DNA from: Aquipseudomonas alcaligenes
GTDB lineage: Bacteria > Pseudomonadota > Gammaproteobacteria > Pseudomonadales > Pseudomonadaceae
Assembly (NCBI RefSeq): GCF_900156545.1
Contig: NZ_FTNW01000002.1
Location: 496,001-560,000 of the forward strand
Direction: 5' to 3'
Length of the DNA: 64,000 bases
Shown here: piece by piece, positions 32,795 to 47,104 of the stretch
Layout of the letters: the number at the start of each line of letters is the position of its first letter
Position numbering within the stretch: the first letter of the stretch is position 1
The notes under the pieces: generated by a model
What the model was told of the DNA's origin: nothing
What the model saw: the letters and a program-made list of their open reading frames with translations, nothing else
The model's database searches: none
Position numbers and translations under genes: made by a program

Positions 32795-33745
32795 TCAGGC
32801 GACGCCGTAGCTCATCAGGCGCTCGTAGCGACGTTCAAGCAGCTTGGCAGTATCCAGCTTGTGCAGGCTTTTGAGCTGGGCGACCAGCTCCTGGCGGATC
32901 GACTCGGCGGCGGCAGCCGGGTCGCGATGGGCACCACCCAGCGGCTCGGCGATCACCTTGTCGACGATACCCAGGCCCTTCAAGCGCTCGGCGGTGATAC
33001 CCATGGCCTCGGCCGCATCCGGGGCCTTTTCGGCGGTCTTCCACAGGATGGAAGCGCAGCCTTCCGGCGAGATCACCGAGTAGGTGGAGTACTGCAGCAT
33101 GTTCAGCTGGTCGCACACGCCGATGGCCAACGCACCGCCGGAGCCACCCTCGCCGATCACGGTGGCGATGATCGGCGTCTTCAGGCGCGCCATCACGCGC
33201 AGGTTCCAGGCGATGGCCTCGCTCTGGTTGCGCTCCTCGGCATCGATGCCCGGGTAGGCACCGGGGGTGTCGATGAAGGTGAGAATCGGCAGCTTGAAGC
33301 GCTCGGCCATTTCCATCAGGCGGCAGGCCTTGCGATAGCCCTCGGGACGGGGCATGCCAAAGTTGCGGCGTACCTTCTCACGTACCTCGCGGCCCTTCTG
33401 GTGGCCGATGACCATCACCGGCTGGCCATCCAGGCGCGCGGTACCGCCAACGATGGCGGCGTCGTCGGAGAAGTGGCGATCGCCATGCAGTTCGTCGAAC
33501 TCGGTGAAGATGTGCTCGATGTAGTCGAGGGTGTAGGGACGACGCGGGTGGCGCGACAGCTGGGAGATCTGCCAGCTGCTGAGGTTGCCGAAGATGGTCT
33601 CGGTCAGCGTGCTGCTCTTGTCCTGCAGACGGGAGATCTCGTCACTGATGTTCAGCGCGTTGTCGTTGCCCACCAGGCGCAGCTCTTCGATCTTGGCTTG
33701 CAGGTCGGCGATCGGCTGTTCGAAGTCGAGGAAGTTCGGGTTCAT
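32795..33745 (-). CDS. accA: Acetyl-CoA carboxylase carboxyltransferase subunit alpha
   Basis: A 316-residue subunit of acetyl-CoA carboxylase (partner AccD elsewhere) that moves carboxyl from biotin to acetyl-CoA for fatty acid synthesis. The start at 33745 ([19 protein letters not shown]) is the conserved one; 16 upstream codons are not. Motifs: [12 protein letters not shown], the crotonase-type oxyanion regions [19 protein letters not shown] and [13 protein letters not shown], and [11 protein letters not shown]. It follows dnaE by about 116 bases. Confidence 0.96.
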   Translation of the reverse strand: MNPNFLDFEQPIADLQAKIEELRLVGNDNALNISDEISRLQDKSSTLTETIFGNLSSWQISQLSRHPRRPYTLDYIEHIFTEFDELHGDRHFSDDAAIVGGTARLDGQPVMVIGHQKGREVREKVRRNFGMPRPEGYRKACRLMEMAERFKLPILTFIDTPGAYPGIDAEERNQSEAIAWNLRVMARLKTPIIATVIGEGGSGGALAIGVCDQLNMLQYSTYSVISPEGCASILWKTAEKAPDAAEAMGITAERLKGLGIVDKVIAEPLGGAHRDPAAAAESIRQELVAQLKSLHKLDTAKLLERRYERLMSYGVA

Positions 33746-33861
33746 AGGCGTCCGTCTAGCATCGGCGGCCCCGGGGGCCGGGCGGTGTTCCATGTGGCGC
33801 CTACCTTAAGGGATAGCGCGCCCCTGGTCGAGACCGAGACGGCGAGCCCGAGGCCCGCCCC

Positions 33862-37392
<3,531 letters not shown>

Positions 37393-37422
37393 GGCAATCC
37401 CGTTGGTGAAACAGAAACGATA

Positions 37423-37444
37423 AGGCCCGGATTGTACCGGGCCT
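37423..37444 (-). terminator. Hairpin between rnhB and dnaE
   Basis: AGGCCCGG / CCGGGCCT with a six-base loop. On the minus strand the tail TTATCGTTT is only moderately T-rich. The loop reads TACAAT on the minus strand and could double as the -10 of a dnaE promoter, so the role is ambiguous. Confidence 0.5.
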
Positions 37445-37482
37445 CGACTTAAACAACAGCTTGCGAACCAGCAGTGCGGTGC

Positions 37483-38085
37483 TTATTCGATCCCTTCGAG
37501 CACATTGCGTACCGGCGCAAACGAGCGCCGATGGATGGGCGTGGCGCCCAGGCGCTTGAGCGCTTCCAGATGCACCGGCGTGGGGTAGCCCTTGTGCCCA
37601 CCGATGCCGTACCCCGGATAGAGCTTCTCCATCTCGGCCATCTCGCGATCACGACTGACCTTGGCCAGGATCGAGGCGGCGGCGATGGCCGGCACCTGGG
37701 CGTCGCCGCCGACCACCGGGGCGCTGGGCACCGCCAGCTTCGGGCAGCGATTGCCGTCGATCAGCGCCAGTTTCGGCGTGATGCTCAGGCCCTCGACGGC
37801 GCGCTGCATAGCCAGCATGGTGGCATGCAGAATATTGAGCTGGTCGATCTCCTCGACCTCGGCACGGGCGATGCACCAGGCCAGGGCCTTTTCGCGGATC
37901 TCGTCGAAGAGCTTCTCGCGACGCGCCTCCGTCAGCTTCTTCGAATCGTTGAGACCGACGATGGGATGGGCGGGGTCGAGAATCACCGCGGCGGTGACCA
38001 CCGGACCACAGAGCGGGCCGCGGCCGACCTCGTCGACGCCGGCGACCAGTTCCTCGACCAGCGTGAAATCCAGACCCAGCTGCAT
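37483..38085 (-). CDS. rnhB: Ribonuclease HII
   Basis: A 200-residue nuclease that cuts RNA in RNA-DNA hybrids and single ribonucleotides in DNA. The acidic active site is visible: [14 protein letters not shown] (Asp and Glu, about residues 15-28), LNDSKKLTE, the third Asp in LALIDGN and the fourth in KVSRDREM. The start overlaps the lpxB stop by one base (TGATG), so it is coupled to lpxB at the end of the lipid A operon. Confidence 0.95.
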   Translation of the reverse strand: MQLGLDFTLVEELVAGVDEVGRGPLCGPVVTAAVILDPAHPIVGLNDSKKLTEARREKLFDEIREKALAWCIARAEVEEIDQLNILHATMLAMQRAVEGLSITPKLALIDGNRCPKLAVPSAPVVGGDAQVPAIAAASILAKVSRDREMAEMEKLYPGYGIGGHKGYPTPVHLEALKRLGATPIHRRSFAPVRNVLEGIE

Positions 38086-39218
38086 CAGGCCTGCCCGACC
38101 AGCTTGAGCACGGCGTCAGCGGCCTGCTGCGAGGCATCCTGGCGCAGCGCGCGGTGGATCACGTCGAAGCCCTCGGTCTGCACCGCGCCGTCGTCCAGCA
38201 GCGGCGCCAGGGTCTGGGCCAGGGCGTCGGGGGTTGCGGCATCCTGGATCAGCTCGGGCACCAGCAAACGCTCGGCCAACAGGTTGGGCAGCGAAATGTA
38301 GGGGCTCTTCACCAGGCGCCTGAGGATGCGATAGGTCAGCGGCGCCACCTTGTAGGCCACCACCATCGGGCGTTTGTGCAGCAGGGCTTCCAGGGTGGCG
38401 GTACCGGAGGCGATCAGTACTGCGTCGCAGGCGGCCAGCGCTTCATGGGAGCGGCCATCGAGCAACAGCAGCGGCAGGTTGCGCCCGGCCAGCATGGCCT
38501 CCAGCTGCGCGCGACGCTCGGCATTGGCACAGGGCAGCACGAAGCGGATACCGGGGCGCAACGTGCGCAGGCGCTCGGCGGCATCGAGAAACAACGTCCC
38601 GAGGCGTGCCACTTCGCCCCCCCGGCTGCCCGGCAGCAATGCCACCACCGGCTCATCCGGCCCCAGGCCGAGCGCCTCACGGGCGCCGACGCGGTCGGCC
38701 TGCAGCGGTATGGTATTGGCCAGCGGATGACCGACGAAGCGCACCGGCACCTGGTGCTCCAGGTAGAAACGCGCCTCGAAGGGGAACAGCGTCAGCATCA
38801 GGTCGCAGGCATCACGAATCTTCAGCACGCGCTTCTGCCGCCAGGCCCACACCGAGGGGCTGACGTAGTGGACGGTCTTGATGCCGGCCTGACGCAGCTT
38901 GAGTTCGAGGGTCAGGTTGAAATCCGGAGCATCGATGCCGATAAAGACGTCCGGCTGGGCGGCGATAAGCTCCCGGATCAGCCGCTTGCGCCGTGCCAGC
39001 AGCTCGCGCAGGCGCCCCAGCACTTCGACCAGACCCATCACCGCCAGGCGTTCCATGGGGAACGCGGAGACAAGCCCTTCGGCCTCCATGCGCGGGCCGC
39101 CGACACCGATGAATTCGACCTGCGGATGTTGCTGCTTGAGCGCCTGCATCAGGCCGGCGCCGAGGATATCGCCGGAGGCCTCGCCAGCCACCAGCGCCAC
39201 GCGGAGGGGGCGACTCAT
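38085..39218 (-). CDS. lpxB: Lipid-A-disaccharide synthase
   Basis: A 377-residue peripheral membrane glycosyltransferase (GT19) that joins UDP-diacylglucosamine and lipid X to form the lipid A disaccharide. Motifs: [15 protein letters not shown] at residues 10-24, [49 protein letters not shown] and [11 protein letters not shown]. It starts two bases after the lpxA stop and ends overlapping rnhB, so lpxA-lpxB-rnhB form one translation-coupled run. Confidence 0.96.
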   Translation of the reverse strand: MSRPLRVALVAGEASGDILGAGLMQALKQQHPQVEFIGVGGPRMEAEGLVSAFPMERLAVMGLVEVLGRLRELLARRKRLIRELIAAQPDVFIGIDAPDFNLTLELKLRQAGIKTVHYVSPSVWAWRQKRVLKIRDACDLMLTLFPFEARFYLEHQVPVRFVGHPLANTIPLQADRVGAREALGLGPDEPVVALLPGSRGGEVARLGTLFLDAAERLRTLRPGIRFVLPCANAERRAQLEAMLAGRNLPLLLLDGRSHEALAACDAVLIASGTATLEALLHKRPMVVAYKVAPLTYRILRRLVKSPYISLPNLLAERLLVPELIQDAATPDALAQTLAPLLDDGAVQTEGFDVIHRALRQDASQQAADAVLKLVGQA

Positions 39219-39219
39219 A

Positions 39220-39996
39220 TCAGCGGGTGATGCCGCGGGTCGAAGCCTGAACGGAATCGCGGAACACCGCGACTTCCGGGAACTGGGCAGCGGACTCGGC
39301 CAGCTCGGCCAGCGCCTGCTCGACGGTCAGGCCCTGACGATAGACCACCTTGTAGGCACGGCGCAGGGCAGCGATGGCCTCGGCACTGAAGCCGCGCCGA
39401 CGCATGCCCTCGAAATTCATGCTGCGCGCCTCTGCGGGGTTGCCGAAGACGGTGACGTAAGCCGGTACGTCCTTGCCGATGGCCGTACCCATGCCGGAGA
39501 AGCTGTGGGCGCCGATGCGGCAGAACTGATGAACCAGGGTGAAGCCGGAGAGGATCGCCCAGTCGTCGACCCAGACATGGCCGGCCAGCGCGGTGTTGTT
39601 GACCAGGATACAGTGGTTGCCGATCACGCTGTCGTGGCCGACATGCACATAGGCCATCAGCAGGTTGTGACTGCCGATGGTGGTTTCGCTGCGGTCCTGA
39701 ACGGTGCCACGGTGGATGGTCACGCCTTCGCGAATCACATTGTGATCGCCGATCACCAGCCGGGTGGGCTCGCCCTTGTATTTGAGATCAGGGGTGTCCT
39801 CGCCCACCGAGGAGAACTGGTAGATCCTGTTGTGCTTGCCGATCACGGTCGGCCCCTTGAGCACCACATGCGGACCGACCACGGTACCCTCGCCGATTTC
39901 CACATCGGGCCCGATGATCGACCAGGGGCCGACCTGGACATCCTCAGCCAGCTTGGCCGACGGATCGATGATGGCGCGAGGGTCGATCAGACTCAT
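39220..39996 (-). CDS. lpxA: UDP-N-acetylglucosamine acyltransferase
   Basis: A 258-residue trimeric enzyme doing the first step of lipid A synthesis, transfer of an R-3-hydroxyacyl chain from acyl carrier protein to UDP-GlcNAc. The start at 39996 ([16 protein letters not shown]) overlaps the fabZ stop by ATGA; the frame's upstream extension lies in fabZ. The N-terminal two thirds are left-handed beta-helix hexapeptide repeats ([27 protein letters not shown]); the catalytic His is expected in [14 protein letters not shown] helical C-terminus follows. Confidence 0.96.
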   Translation of the reverse strand: MSLIDPRAIIDPSAKLAEDVQVGPWSIIGPDVEIGEGTVVGPHVVLKGPTVIGKHNRIYQFSSVGEDTPDLKYKGEPTRLVIGDHNVIREGVTIHRGTVQDRSETTIGSHNLLMAYVHVGHDSVIGNHCILVNNTALAGHVWVDDWAILSGFTLVHQFCRIGAHSFSGMGTAIGKDVPAYVTVFGNPAEARSMNFEGMRRRGFSAEAIAALRRAYKVVYRQGLTVEQALAELAESAAQFPEVAVFRDSVQASTRGITR

Positions 39997-40433
39997 AGCT
40001 TGCGTTCCGCACAGATGATTTCGGCCGAGCAGACTTCCTTGCCATCGACGCTGGCACGGCACTCGAACTTCCAGATGCTGCGCTTGACGCTCAGGAAGCG
40101 GGCTTCGAGTACCAGTTGGTCGCCCGGCAATACGGGCTGACGGAAACGCAGCTTGTCCGAACCCACGAAATAATAGAGGGTCCCGTCGGCCGGTTTCACG
40201 TCGAGCATCTTGAAGCCGAGGATACCGGCAGCCTGGGCCATCGCCTCGATGATCAGCACGCCCGGCATGATCGGGTGCTCGGGGAAATGACCGTTGAAGA
40301 AAGGCTCGTTGATGCTGACATTCTTGTAGGCGCGAATGGTCTTGCCTTCGATATCCAGCTCGGCAACGCGATCCACCAGCAGGAAGGGATAGCGGTGCGG
40401 CAGGTATTCGCGAATCTCGTTGATGTCCATCAT
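39993..40433 (-). CDS. fabZ: 3-hydroxyacyl-[acyl-carrier-protein] dehydratase FabZ
   Basis: A 146-residue hot-dog-fold dehydratase of fatty acid elongation. Catalytic His49 is in [12 protein letters not shown] and Glu63 in VLIIEAMAQ. The tandem ATGATG start leaves 40433 or 40430 possible. It sits between lpxD and lpxA, where it competes with LpxA for hydroxyacyl-ACP and so sets the balance between phospholipid and lipid A. It overlaps lpxA by four bases. Confidence 0.96.
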   Translation of the reverse strand: MMDINEIREYLPHRYPFLLVDRVAELDIEGKTIRAYKNVSINEPFFNGHFPEHPIMPGVLIIEAMAQAAGILGFKMLDVKPADGTLYYFVGSDKLRFRQPVLPGDQLVLEARFLSVKRSIWKFECRASVDGKEVCSAEIICAERKL

Positions 40434-40478
40434 GTGCGTAAAGCCTTTACTTAAAGTGGGGGCGTGCCTCAGGCACGA

Positions 40479-41537
40479 TCAGGCATCAGATGAGGCCTGG
40501 TCGTCCGGGGTCACGGCGGCGAGGCGCTTTTCCAGCTCGCGCAGGCGCTTCGCCATGTCGTCCAGTTGACGGATACGGGCCGCGCTCTTCTTCCAGTCGG
40601 CCGCCGTCTGCATCGCGGTACCGGAAGAATAGGCGCCCGGCTCGGTGATCGAGCGGGTGACCATGGTCATGCCGGTGACGAACACGTTGTCACACACCTC
40701 GATGTGGCCAACCATGCCGACACCACCGGCGATCATGCAGTGCTTGCCGATCTTGGTGCTGCCGGAAATCCCCGCGCAGCCAGCCATCGCGGTGTGGTCA
40801 CCGATCTGCACGTTGTGCGCGATCATGATCTGGTTATCCAGCTTCACGCCGTTACCGATGACAGTGTCGGCCAGGGCGCCGCGGTCGATGGTGGTATTGG
40901 CGCCGACTTCCACGTCGTCACCCAGCACCACTCCACCGATCTGCGCGATCTTCTGCCAGACCCCCTTGTCGTTGGCAAAGCCGAAGCCCTCGCCACCAAG
41001 CACGGCACCGGACTGGATGACCACGCGCTTGCCGATCTTCACATCGTGATAAAGGGTCACGCGCGGCGCCAGCCAGCCGCCTTCGCCGATTTCGCTGCGC
41101 GCACCGATGACGCAATGCGCACCAATGCTCACGCCAGCGGCAATACGCGCACCGTTCTCGATCACCGCGTAGGCACCGATGCTGGCGCTCGGATCGACCT
41201 GCGCATCAGCCGCCACCAGTGCGGTAGGGTGCACGCCAGCGGGCGCCACCGGCTTGCGGTCGAACAGGTGCGAGAGTTCGGCAAAGGCCAGATAGGGATT
41301 GGCCACCAGCAGCGCGTCGCCCGCATAGCCTTCGGCATCGGCGGCGGTCAGCAGCACGACTCCGGCGCGGGTCTCAGCGAGAAACTTGCGGTACTGTGCA
41401 TTGGCCAGGAAGCTCAGCTGATCCGGGCCGGCATCCTGCAGGGTTGCCAGACCACGGATCGGCTTGTCCGCGGCACCACGCAGGGTGGCGCCGAGACGCT
41501 CGGCCAGCTGACCGAGGGTAAATACCGATGCGCTCAT
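40479..41537 (-). CDS. lpxD: UDP-3-O-(3-hydroxyacyl)glucosamine N-acyltransferase
   Basis: A 352-residue trimer that adds the second, N-linked hydroxyacyl chain in lipid A synthesis. The N-terminal uridine-binding domain ([30 protein letters not shown]) precedes long left-handed beta-helix repeats ([30 protein letters not shown]) with the catalytic His expected in [17 protein letters not shown], and a C-terminal helix ends the chain. It starts two bases after the skp stop, within the bamA-skp-lpxD-fabZ-lpxA-lpxB run. Confidence 0.96.
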   Translation of the reverse strand: MSASVFTLGQLAERLGATLRGAADKPIRGLATLQDAGPDQLSFLANAQYRKFLAETRAGVVLLTAADAEGYAGDALLVANPYLAFAELSHLFDRKPVAPAGVHPTALVAADAQVDPSASIGAYAVIENGARIAAGVSIGAHCVIGARSEIGEGGWLAPRVTLYHDVKIGKRVVIQSGAVLGGEGFGFANDKGVWQKIAQIGGVVLGDDVEVGANTTIDRGALADTVIGNGVKLDNQIMIAHNVQIGDHTAMAGCAGISGSTKIGKHCMIAGGVGMVGHIEVCDNVFVTGMTMVTRSITEPGAYSSGTAMQTAADWKKSAARIRQLDDMAKRLRELEKRLAAVTPDDQASSDA

Positions 41538-41539
41538 GA

Positions 41540-42043
41540 TCAGCGCTGCGAGTTCATGCGCTCGATGACCTGGCGGGTGATCTCGTACTGCGGCTTGACG
41601 TCGACCACGGCGCCACGCTCGAGCACCAGATCGTAGTTACCCTGCTTGATCACTTCCTCGACAGCCTTGTCCAGCTTCGGCTTGAGCTGCTTGAGCATGT
41701 CGCGGTCGGAAATCGCCTTGGCTTCGTTCAGTTCCTTGGACTGGAACTGGAAGTCACGCGCCTTCTGCTTGAACTCCAGTTCCAGACGCTCGCGTTCGGC
41801 CTGCTGCATCTTCTCGGCATCCTTCACCAGGCGATCCTGAATACGCTTGGCGTCGGCTTCCAGCTGCTTGAGCTTGTTCAGCTGCGGACCAAACTTCTTC
41901 TCGGCATCCACGGCATATTTCTTGGCGGCGTCCGACTCGAGCAGGGCCATCTGATAATTCATCACCGCGATTTTCATCTCGGCGAAGGCCGGGGTCGCCA
42001 TCATGGCTGCTGCGACCAGAACCAGTTGAGTCAACTTACGCAC
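41540..42043 (-). CDS. skp: Periplasmic chaperone Skp/OmpH
   Basis: A 167-residue exported chaperone for unfolded outer membrane proteins. The start is a GTG at 42043 with CAGGAG six bases upstream; the longer frame begins at a TTG without support. A signal peptide ([18 protein letters not shown]) is followed by [10 protein letters not shown] and a long charged helical hairpin (about residues 50-115, [20 protein letters not shown]) that forms the trimer's tentacles. It lies between bamA and lpxD, the standard place. Confidence 0.94.
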   Translation of the reverse strand: MRKLTQLVLVAAAMMATPAFAEMKIAVMNYQMALLESDAAKKYAVDAEKKFGPQLNKLKQLEADAKRIQDRLVKDAEKMQQAERERLELEFKQKARDFQFQSKELNEAKAISDRDMLKQLKPKLDKAVEEVIKQGNYDLVLERGAVVDVKPQYEITRQVIERMNSQR

Positions 42044-42079
42044 GATGCACTCCTGCAACAAAACACGTTGTCTAGCAAA

Positions 42080-44467
42080 TTAGAAAGTTTGGCCCAGCGA
42101 GAACTGGAATATCTGGGTATCCGCTTCTTCCGGCTTCTTGATCGGCGCCGCCAGGCTGAAGCTCAGCGGACCCATGGCGGTAACCCAAGTCACCCCGACA
42201 CCCACGGAGCTCGCCAGATCGCCGAAGTCGATGTTGTTGCAGCTCGGCGACGAAGAGGAACAGGAGGTGTCGTACACATTACCCACGTCCCAGAACAGTG
42301 CGGTCCGCAGGGAACGCTGGTCCTTGACGAATGGCAGCGGGAACAGCAGCTCCGCGCCACCCTGGATCAGGACGTTGCCACCGAAAGGCAGCGGATCCTG
42401 ATCCGGATCGGTGAAGCGGCCGTACTTGTCCTGAACGTTGTAGACGATCTCACCTTTGGAGTTGCGCACCACACTCGGGGTGCTGCGCGGGCCCAGGCTG
42501 CTGTCCTCGAAACCACGCACCGAGTTGAAGCCACCGGCGAAGTAGTGCTCGTAGAACGGCAGTTCGGAGGTGGAGCCATACGCATCACCGAAGCCCAGCT
42601 CGGTATGGAAGCGCAGGGTGTACTTGTCATTCAGCGGGGTGAATACCTGGCCGCGGTAGTCGAGCTTGAAGAACGAGAGATCGCTGCCCGGCACGGTGCT
42701 TTCCAGTACCAGGCTCTGCGAATGACCACGGTTGGCCAATACGCCACGGTTCAGGGTCGACTCGGACCAGCCGATGGACGCCTTCAGGTTAAGGTAGCTG
42801 TCGCCTTCCTGGTCCAGGAAGTCGATGATCTCGTCGACTGTGTAGTCGCCGGTATCGATGCTGTCCTGCTGAATGGTCAGGCCATAGGTCAGGCGCGAGG
42901 TTTCGCTGATCGGATAACCGATGCTCATGCCGGCACCGTAGCTGTCCACCGCATAGCTCGATACGTCGACGTCGAGGTCATCGTAGTCGGTGGTGCGGTA
43001 GAAGGCGTTGTAACCCAGGCTGACGCCGTCGACGGTCCAGTAGGGGTCGACGAAGCCGAAGCTGTAGCGGGTCTGGTATTCGGAACGGGTCAGGCCGACG
43101 CTGACCTTGTTACCGGTACCCAGAAAGTTGTTCTGGCTGATCGAGCCACCCAGGATCAGACCGGCGTTCTGGGCGAAACCGACGCTGGCGGTGATGGAGC
43201 CGGAAGGCTGCTCTTCGACGCTGTAGTTGACGTCAATCTGGTCGTCGGTGCCCGGCACTTGCGGAGTCTCGACGTTGACTTCCTTGAAGTAGCCGAGGCG
43301 TTCCAGACGCACTTTGGACTGGTCGATCAGGTAGGTCGACGCCCAACCGCCTTCCATCTGGCGCATCTCGCGGCGCAAAACCTCGTCTTCGGTCTTGGTG
43401 TTGCCGCGGAAGTTGATGCGGTTGACGTAGGCACGCTTGCCTGGGTCGACCACAAAGGTGATGGCGACGGTCTTGTCTTCGTCGTTGGGCTGCGGCACAC
43501 CGTTGACGTTGGCGAAGGTATAGCCCTCGTTACCCAGACGACGGGTGATCAGCTCGGAGGTGGTGGTCATCACCTTGCGCGAGAAGACCTGTCCTTCCTT
43601 GACCAGCAGCAGCTTCTCGATTTCTTCCTGCGGCACCTTGAGGTCACCGGAGAGCTTCACTTCGCTGACGCTGTATTTCTCGCCTTCTTCGACGTTGACG
43701 GTGATGTAGACGTGTTTCTTGTCCGGGGTGATGGATACCTGGGTGGAGGAGATATCCATATTGATGTAGCCGCGGTCCAGGTAGTAGGAACGCAGACGCT
43801 CCAGGTCACCAGACAGTTTCTCGCGGGCGTACTTGTCGTCGTTCTTGAAGAAGGACAGCCAGTTGGTGGTCTTCAGCTCGAACAGGGTGGTCAGGTCTTC
43901 ATCCGGGAAGACGCTGTTGCCGACCACATTGATGTGCTGGATGGCGGCGACCGAACCTTCGTTGATGGTGATCTTCAGCGCCACACGGTTGCGCGGCTGC
44001 GGAATCACTTCAGCCTCGATTTCGGCGGAGTAGCGGCCTTGGGCCACATACTGGCGCAGCAACTCGTTGCGCACGCCTTCGAGGGTGGCGCGCTGGAAGA
44101 TCTCGCCTTCGGCCAGGCCGGATTGCTGCAGACCTTTCATCAGGTCTTCGGTAGTGATCGCCTTGTTGCCTTCGATCTCGATGGTGGAGATCGACGGGCG
44201 CTCGGTCACGTTGACCACCAACACGTCGCCTTCGCGGCCCAGCTGGATATCCTGGAAGAAGCCGGTCTTGAACAGCGAGCGGGTGGCCTCACCGAGGCGA
44301 CGCTCGTCGACCTGATCACCGACGTTCAGCGGCAGGGCACCAAACAGGCTGCCGGCGGAAACCCGCTGCAGGCCGTTGACGCGGATATCTGAGATGGTGA
44401 AGGACTCGGCGTGAACTTCGGCGATCATCAGCGCGGCGAGCACCGCAGGTAGCAGCAGACGTTTCAT
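42080..44467 (-). CDS. bamA: Outer membrane protein assembly factor BamA
   Basis: A 795-residue essential core of the Bam complex that folds beta-barrels into the outer membrane. Signal peptide (residues 1-20, ending VHA), five POTRA domains up to about residue 425 (FTISDIRVNGLQRVSAG starts the first), then a 16-strand barrel. The conserved VRGF motif of loop 6 is in GGFNSVRGFEDSS (about 645-657) and the chain ends in Phe (FSLGQTF). A Cys pair in the barrel (DTSCSSSSPSCNN) probably forms a disulphide in an extracellular loop. A hairpin separates it from rseP upstream. Confidence 0.97.
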   Translation of the reverse strand: MKRLLLPAVLAALMIAEVHAESFTISDIRVNGLQRVSAGSLFGALPLNVGDQVDERRLGEATRSLFKTGFFQDIQLGREGDVLVVNVTERPSISTIEIEGNKAITTEDLMKGLQQSGLAEGEIFQRATLEGVRNELLRQYVAQGRYSAEIEAEVIPQPRNRVALKITINEGSVAAIQHINVVGNSVFPDEDLTTLFELKTTNWLSFFKNDDKYAREKLSGDLERLRSYYLDRGYINMDISSTQVSITPDKKHVYITVNVEEGEKYSVSEVKLSGDLKVPQEEIEKLLLVKEGQVFSRKVMTTTSELITRRLGNEGYTFANVNGVPQPNDEDKTVAITFVVDPGKRAYVNRINFRGNTKTEDEVLRREMRQMEGGWASTYLIDQSKVRLERLGYFKEVNVETPQVPGTDDQIDVNYSVEEQPSGSITASVGFAQNAGLILGGSISQNNFLGTGNKVSVGLTRSEYQTRYSFGFVDPYWTVDGVSLGYNAFYRTTDYDDLDVDVSSYAVDSYGAGMSIGYPISETSRLTYGLTIQQDSIDTGDYTVDEIIDFLDQEGDSYLNLKASIGWSESTLNRGVLANRGHSQSLVLESTVPGSDLSFFKLDYRGQVFTPLNDKYTLRFHTELGFGDAYGSTSELPFYEHYFAGGFNSVRGFEDSSLGPRSTPSVVRNSKGEIVYNVQDKYGRFTDPDQDPLPFGGNVLIQGGAELLFPLPFVKDQRSLRTALFWDVGNVYDTSCSSSSPSCNNIDFGDLASSVGVGVTWVTAMGPLSFSLAAPIKKPEEADTQIFQFSLGQTF

Positions 44468-44502
44468 GAAGTCCTTTCTTATTCCAACTGATAATAAAGA
44501 AA

Positions 44503-44521
44503 CTGCCGCGAAACGCGGCAG
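44503..44521 (-). terminator. Hairpin between rseP and bamA
   Basis: CTGCCGCG / CGCGGCAG with a three-base loop lies 22 bases past the rseP stop, and the minus strand continues TTTCTTTATTATC. It looks like a terminator or attenuator that would lower or modulate bamA read-through from the dxr-rseP transcript. Confidence 0.7.
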
Positions 44522-44542
44522 ATTCGGAATTCAGCTATTCGG

Positions 44543-45895
44543 TTACAGACGGCTCAAATCATTAACCAGGGCCAGCAACATAACCCCAAGCACCAGACTG
44601 ATACCGATCTGAATGCCCCAACCCTGCACCCGCTCGGACAGTGGGCGACCACGCACCCACTCGACCAGGTAAAACAGCAAATGCCCCCCATCCAGCACGG
44701 GAATGGGCAGCAAATTGAGAACCCCCAGGCTAATGCTCAGATAGGCGAGGAAATTGAGGAAATCCGCCACGCCGGACTGAGCCGAAGCGCCCGCCACTTT
44801 AGCAATGGTTATCGGCCCACTCAAGTTTTTTACCGAGAGCTCGCCGAACAGCATTTTCTTCAGCGAATCAAGGGTTAGCACGGTCATGCCCCAGGTACGC
44901 CGAAGACTTTCGGCGACACCCTCGAGCGGACCGAAGCTGACCTCGCGAAGCATGCGGGCCGGCCACTCCCCACCCTTGACGCCCACCCCCAGGTACCCGG
45001 CGCGAGCCTCGCCCTCGCCTTTTGCGGCCAGCGTGATCGGCAGCTCGAGCTGTTCGCCGTTGCGCGTCAGGCGCAAGGAAACGACTTCACCCGGATGCTT
45101 GCGCACCCAGTCAACCACTTGCTGCCAGTCATCCACACGCTGCTCACCCAGCGCCAGCAGACGATCCCCCAGACGCACGCCAGCGGCCTGTGCCGGCCCT
45201 TCCGGGTCCAGTTCGCTGACCACCGGATCGGTAGCCGGACGCCAGGGGCGAATGCCCAGCGACGCCAACGGATCCGGCTCGTCGACACCACGCAACCAGT
45301 CGCGCAGCACCAGCTGGCGACTGGACACCAGCGAAGCGCCGTCGTCACGCACCTGCACCTCGACGATGCCGCTCTCGCCCAGACGACGCACCAGCTGCAG
45401 GTTGACCGCCGACCAGCCCGAGGTCAGCTCACCATCAATGGAAACGATTTCCTGCCCAGCCCGCAGCCCCGCGCTTTCAGCCAGACTGCCCGGCTCGACC
45501 TGACCGATCACCGGGCGCACCTGCTGCACACCCAGCATGGCGATGATCCAGAAGAACAGGATGGCCAACAGGAAATTGGCGATGGGACCGGCAGCAACGA
45601 TGGCGATGCGCTGGCGCACCGACTTGCGATTGAAGGACTGATCGAGCAGCTCGGGCGGCACATCGCCCTCGCGCTCGTCGAGCATCTTCACGTAGCCACC
45701 CAGCGGAATGGCGGCGACAACGAACTCGGTGCCCTGGCGGTCATGCCAGCGCAGCAGCGGGCTACCGAAGCCTACGGAGAAACGTAGCACCTTGACCCCG
45801 CACCGTCGGGCCACCCAGAAGTGCCCGAATTCGTGGAAGGTAACCAGAACCCCGAGGGCGATCAGGGTGCCGACGATCATGTACAGCGCGCTCAT
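44543..45895 (-). CDS. rseP: Site-2 intramembrane zinc protease RseP (MucP)
   Basis: A 450-residue inner-membrane protease that makes the second cut in the anti-sigma factor (RseA/MucA), releasing the envelope-stress sigma factor. Zinc ligands are in VTFHEFGHF (His21, Glu22, His25) and in the distal LLPIPVLDGGHLLFY motif. Two PDZ domains lie between (GQVEPGSLAESAGLRAG and SELDPEGPAQAAGVRLGD mark their peptide-binding ends). The preceding gene is dxr, 18 bases away, so it is in the uppS-cdsA-dxr-rseP operon. Confidence 0.96.
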   Translation of the reverse strand: MSALYMIVGTLIALGVLVTFHEFGHFWVARRCGVKVLRFSVGFGSPLLRWHDRQGTEFVVAAIPLGGYVKMLDEREGDVPPELLDQSFNRKSVRQRIAIVAAGPIANFLLAILFFWIIAMLGVQQVRPVIGQVEPGSLAESAGLRAGQEIVSIDGELTSGWSAVNLQLVRRLGESGIVEVQVRDDGASLVSSRQLVLRDWLRGVDEPDPLASLGIRPWRPATDPVVSELDPEGPAQAAGVRLGDRLLALGEQRVDDWQQVVDWVRKHPGEVVSLRLTRNGEQLELPITLAAKGEGEARAGYLGVGVKGGEWPARMLREVSFGPLEGVAESLRRTWGMTVLTLDSLKKMLFGELSVKNLSGPITIAKVAGASAQSGVADFLNFLAYLSISLGVLNLLPIPVLDGGHLLFYLVEWVRGRPLSERVQGWGIQIGISLVLGVMLLALVNDLSRL

Positions 45896-45913
45896 TGCCT
45901 CTTCCTCCGAGCC

Positions 45914-47104
45914 TCAACGCCCGTGGCGATTCAACCAGTCATTGGCCAGGGCTCGCGCGCGGGCATCCGCCGCCAGCACGGCATCCAGGTTTTCGACCGC
46001 AGCCGAAGCCTCGCGATCCAGGGTGTCCTCGATGATACGCGCGATCTCGGGAAAGCGGATGCGCCGCTCGAGAAACGCCGCCACGGCCACTTCGTTGGCC
46101 GCATTGAGCCGAGCCGGAGCACAGCCTCCCGCCTCGGCCGCCTGGCGCGCCAGACGCAGACAGGGAAAACGCTGCTCGTCGGGGCGCTGGAAATCCAGGC
46201 GCGCTACGGCAAACAGATCGAGCGGCGCCACCCCGGAATCGATACGTTCCGGCCAGGCCAAGGCATTGGCGATGGGCGTGCGCATGTCCGGATTGCCCAA
46301 CTGAGCCAGCACCGAACCGTCGACATAGTCGACCAGCGAGTGGATCACGCTCTGCGGGTGGATCACTACCTCGACCTGAGCCGGTCGCGCATCGAACAAC
46401 CAGCAGGCCTCGATCAGCTCCAGCCCCTTGTTCATCATGCTCGCCGAATCCACCGAGATCTTGCGCCCCATGGACCAGTTCGGATGGGCACAGGCCTGCT
46501 CGGGGGAGACTTTCTCCAGCTGATCCAGCGGTGTTTCGCGGAAAGGACCGCCGGAGGCGGTCAGCAGGATACGCCGCACGCCCACCGCCTCCAGACCGCG
46601 CCCATAGTCGCCGGGCAGGCACTGGAAGATGGCATTGTGTTCGCTATCGATTGGCAGCAAGGTGGCGCCATGCTCGCGTACCGCCTGCATGAACAGAGCG
46701 CCAGACATCACCAGCGCCTCCTTGTTGGCCAGCAGCACCTTCTTGCCGGCACGCACGGCCGCCAGGGTCGGCTTGAGGCCGGCAGCGCCAACAATGGCCG
46801 CCATCACCGCATCCACCTGCGGATGAGACGCCACCTCGCACAGCGCATCCTCACCCACCAGTACCCGCGTCGGCAGGCCAGCAGCATTCAGCGCAGCCTG
46901 CAAACGCCCCGCACTAGCCTCATCGGCCACCACGGCGAACTGCGGGCAATACCTGACACAGAGCTGCTCCAGCTCGGCCATCCGGGAAAAGCCGGTCAAC
47001 GCGAAGGCCTGGTAACGCTCGGGATGACGCGCGATGACATCGAGAGTGCTGAGTCCAATGGAGCCGGTGGCTCCGAGCACTGTGATCTGCTGCGGCTGAG
47101 TCAC
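45914..47104 (-). CDS. dxr: 1-deoxy-D-xylulose 5-phosphate reductoisomerase
   Basis: A 396-residue NADPH-dependent enzyme making MEP, upstream of IspD in the same pathway. The start is a GTG at 47104 that overlaps the cdsA stop by GTGA; the product then begins [16 protein letters not shown], close to the conserved family N-terminus. Motifs: [71 protein letters not shown] (the metal and substrate loop). It is followed closely by rseP. Confidence 0.95.
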   Translation of the reverse strand: MTQPQQITVLGATGSIGLSTLDVIARHPERYQAFALTGFSRMAELEQLCVRYCPQFAVVADEASAGRLQAALNAAGLPTRVLVGEDALCEVASHPQVDAVMAAIVGAAGLKPTLAAVRAGKKVLLANKEALVMSGALFMQAVREHGATLLPIDSEHNAIFQCLPGDYGRGLEAVGVRRILLTASGGPFRETPLDQLEKVSPEQACAHPNWSMGRKISVDSASMMNKGLELIEACWLFDARPAQVEVVIHPQSVIHSLVDYVDGSVLAQLGNPDMRTPIANALAWPERIDSGVAPLDLFAVARLDFQRPDEQRFPCLRLARQAAEAGGCAPARLNAANEVAVAAFLERRIRFPEIARIIEDTLDREASAAVENLDAVLAADARARALANDWLNRHGR

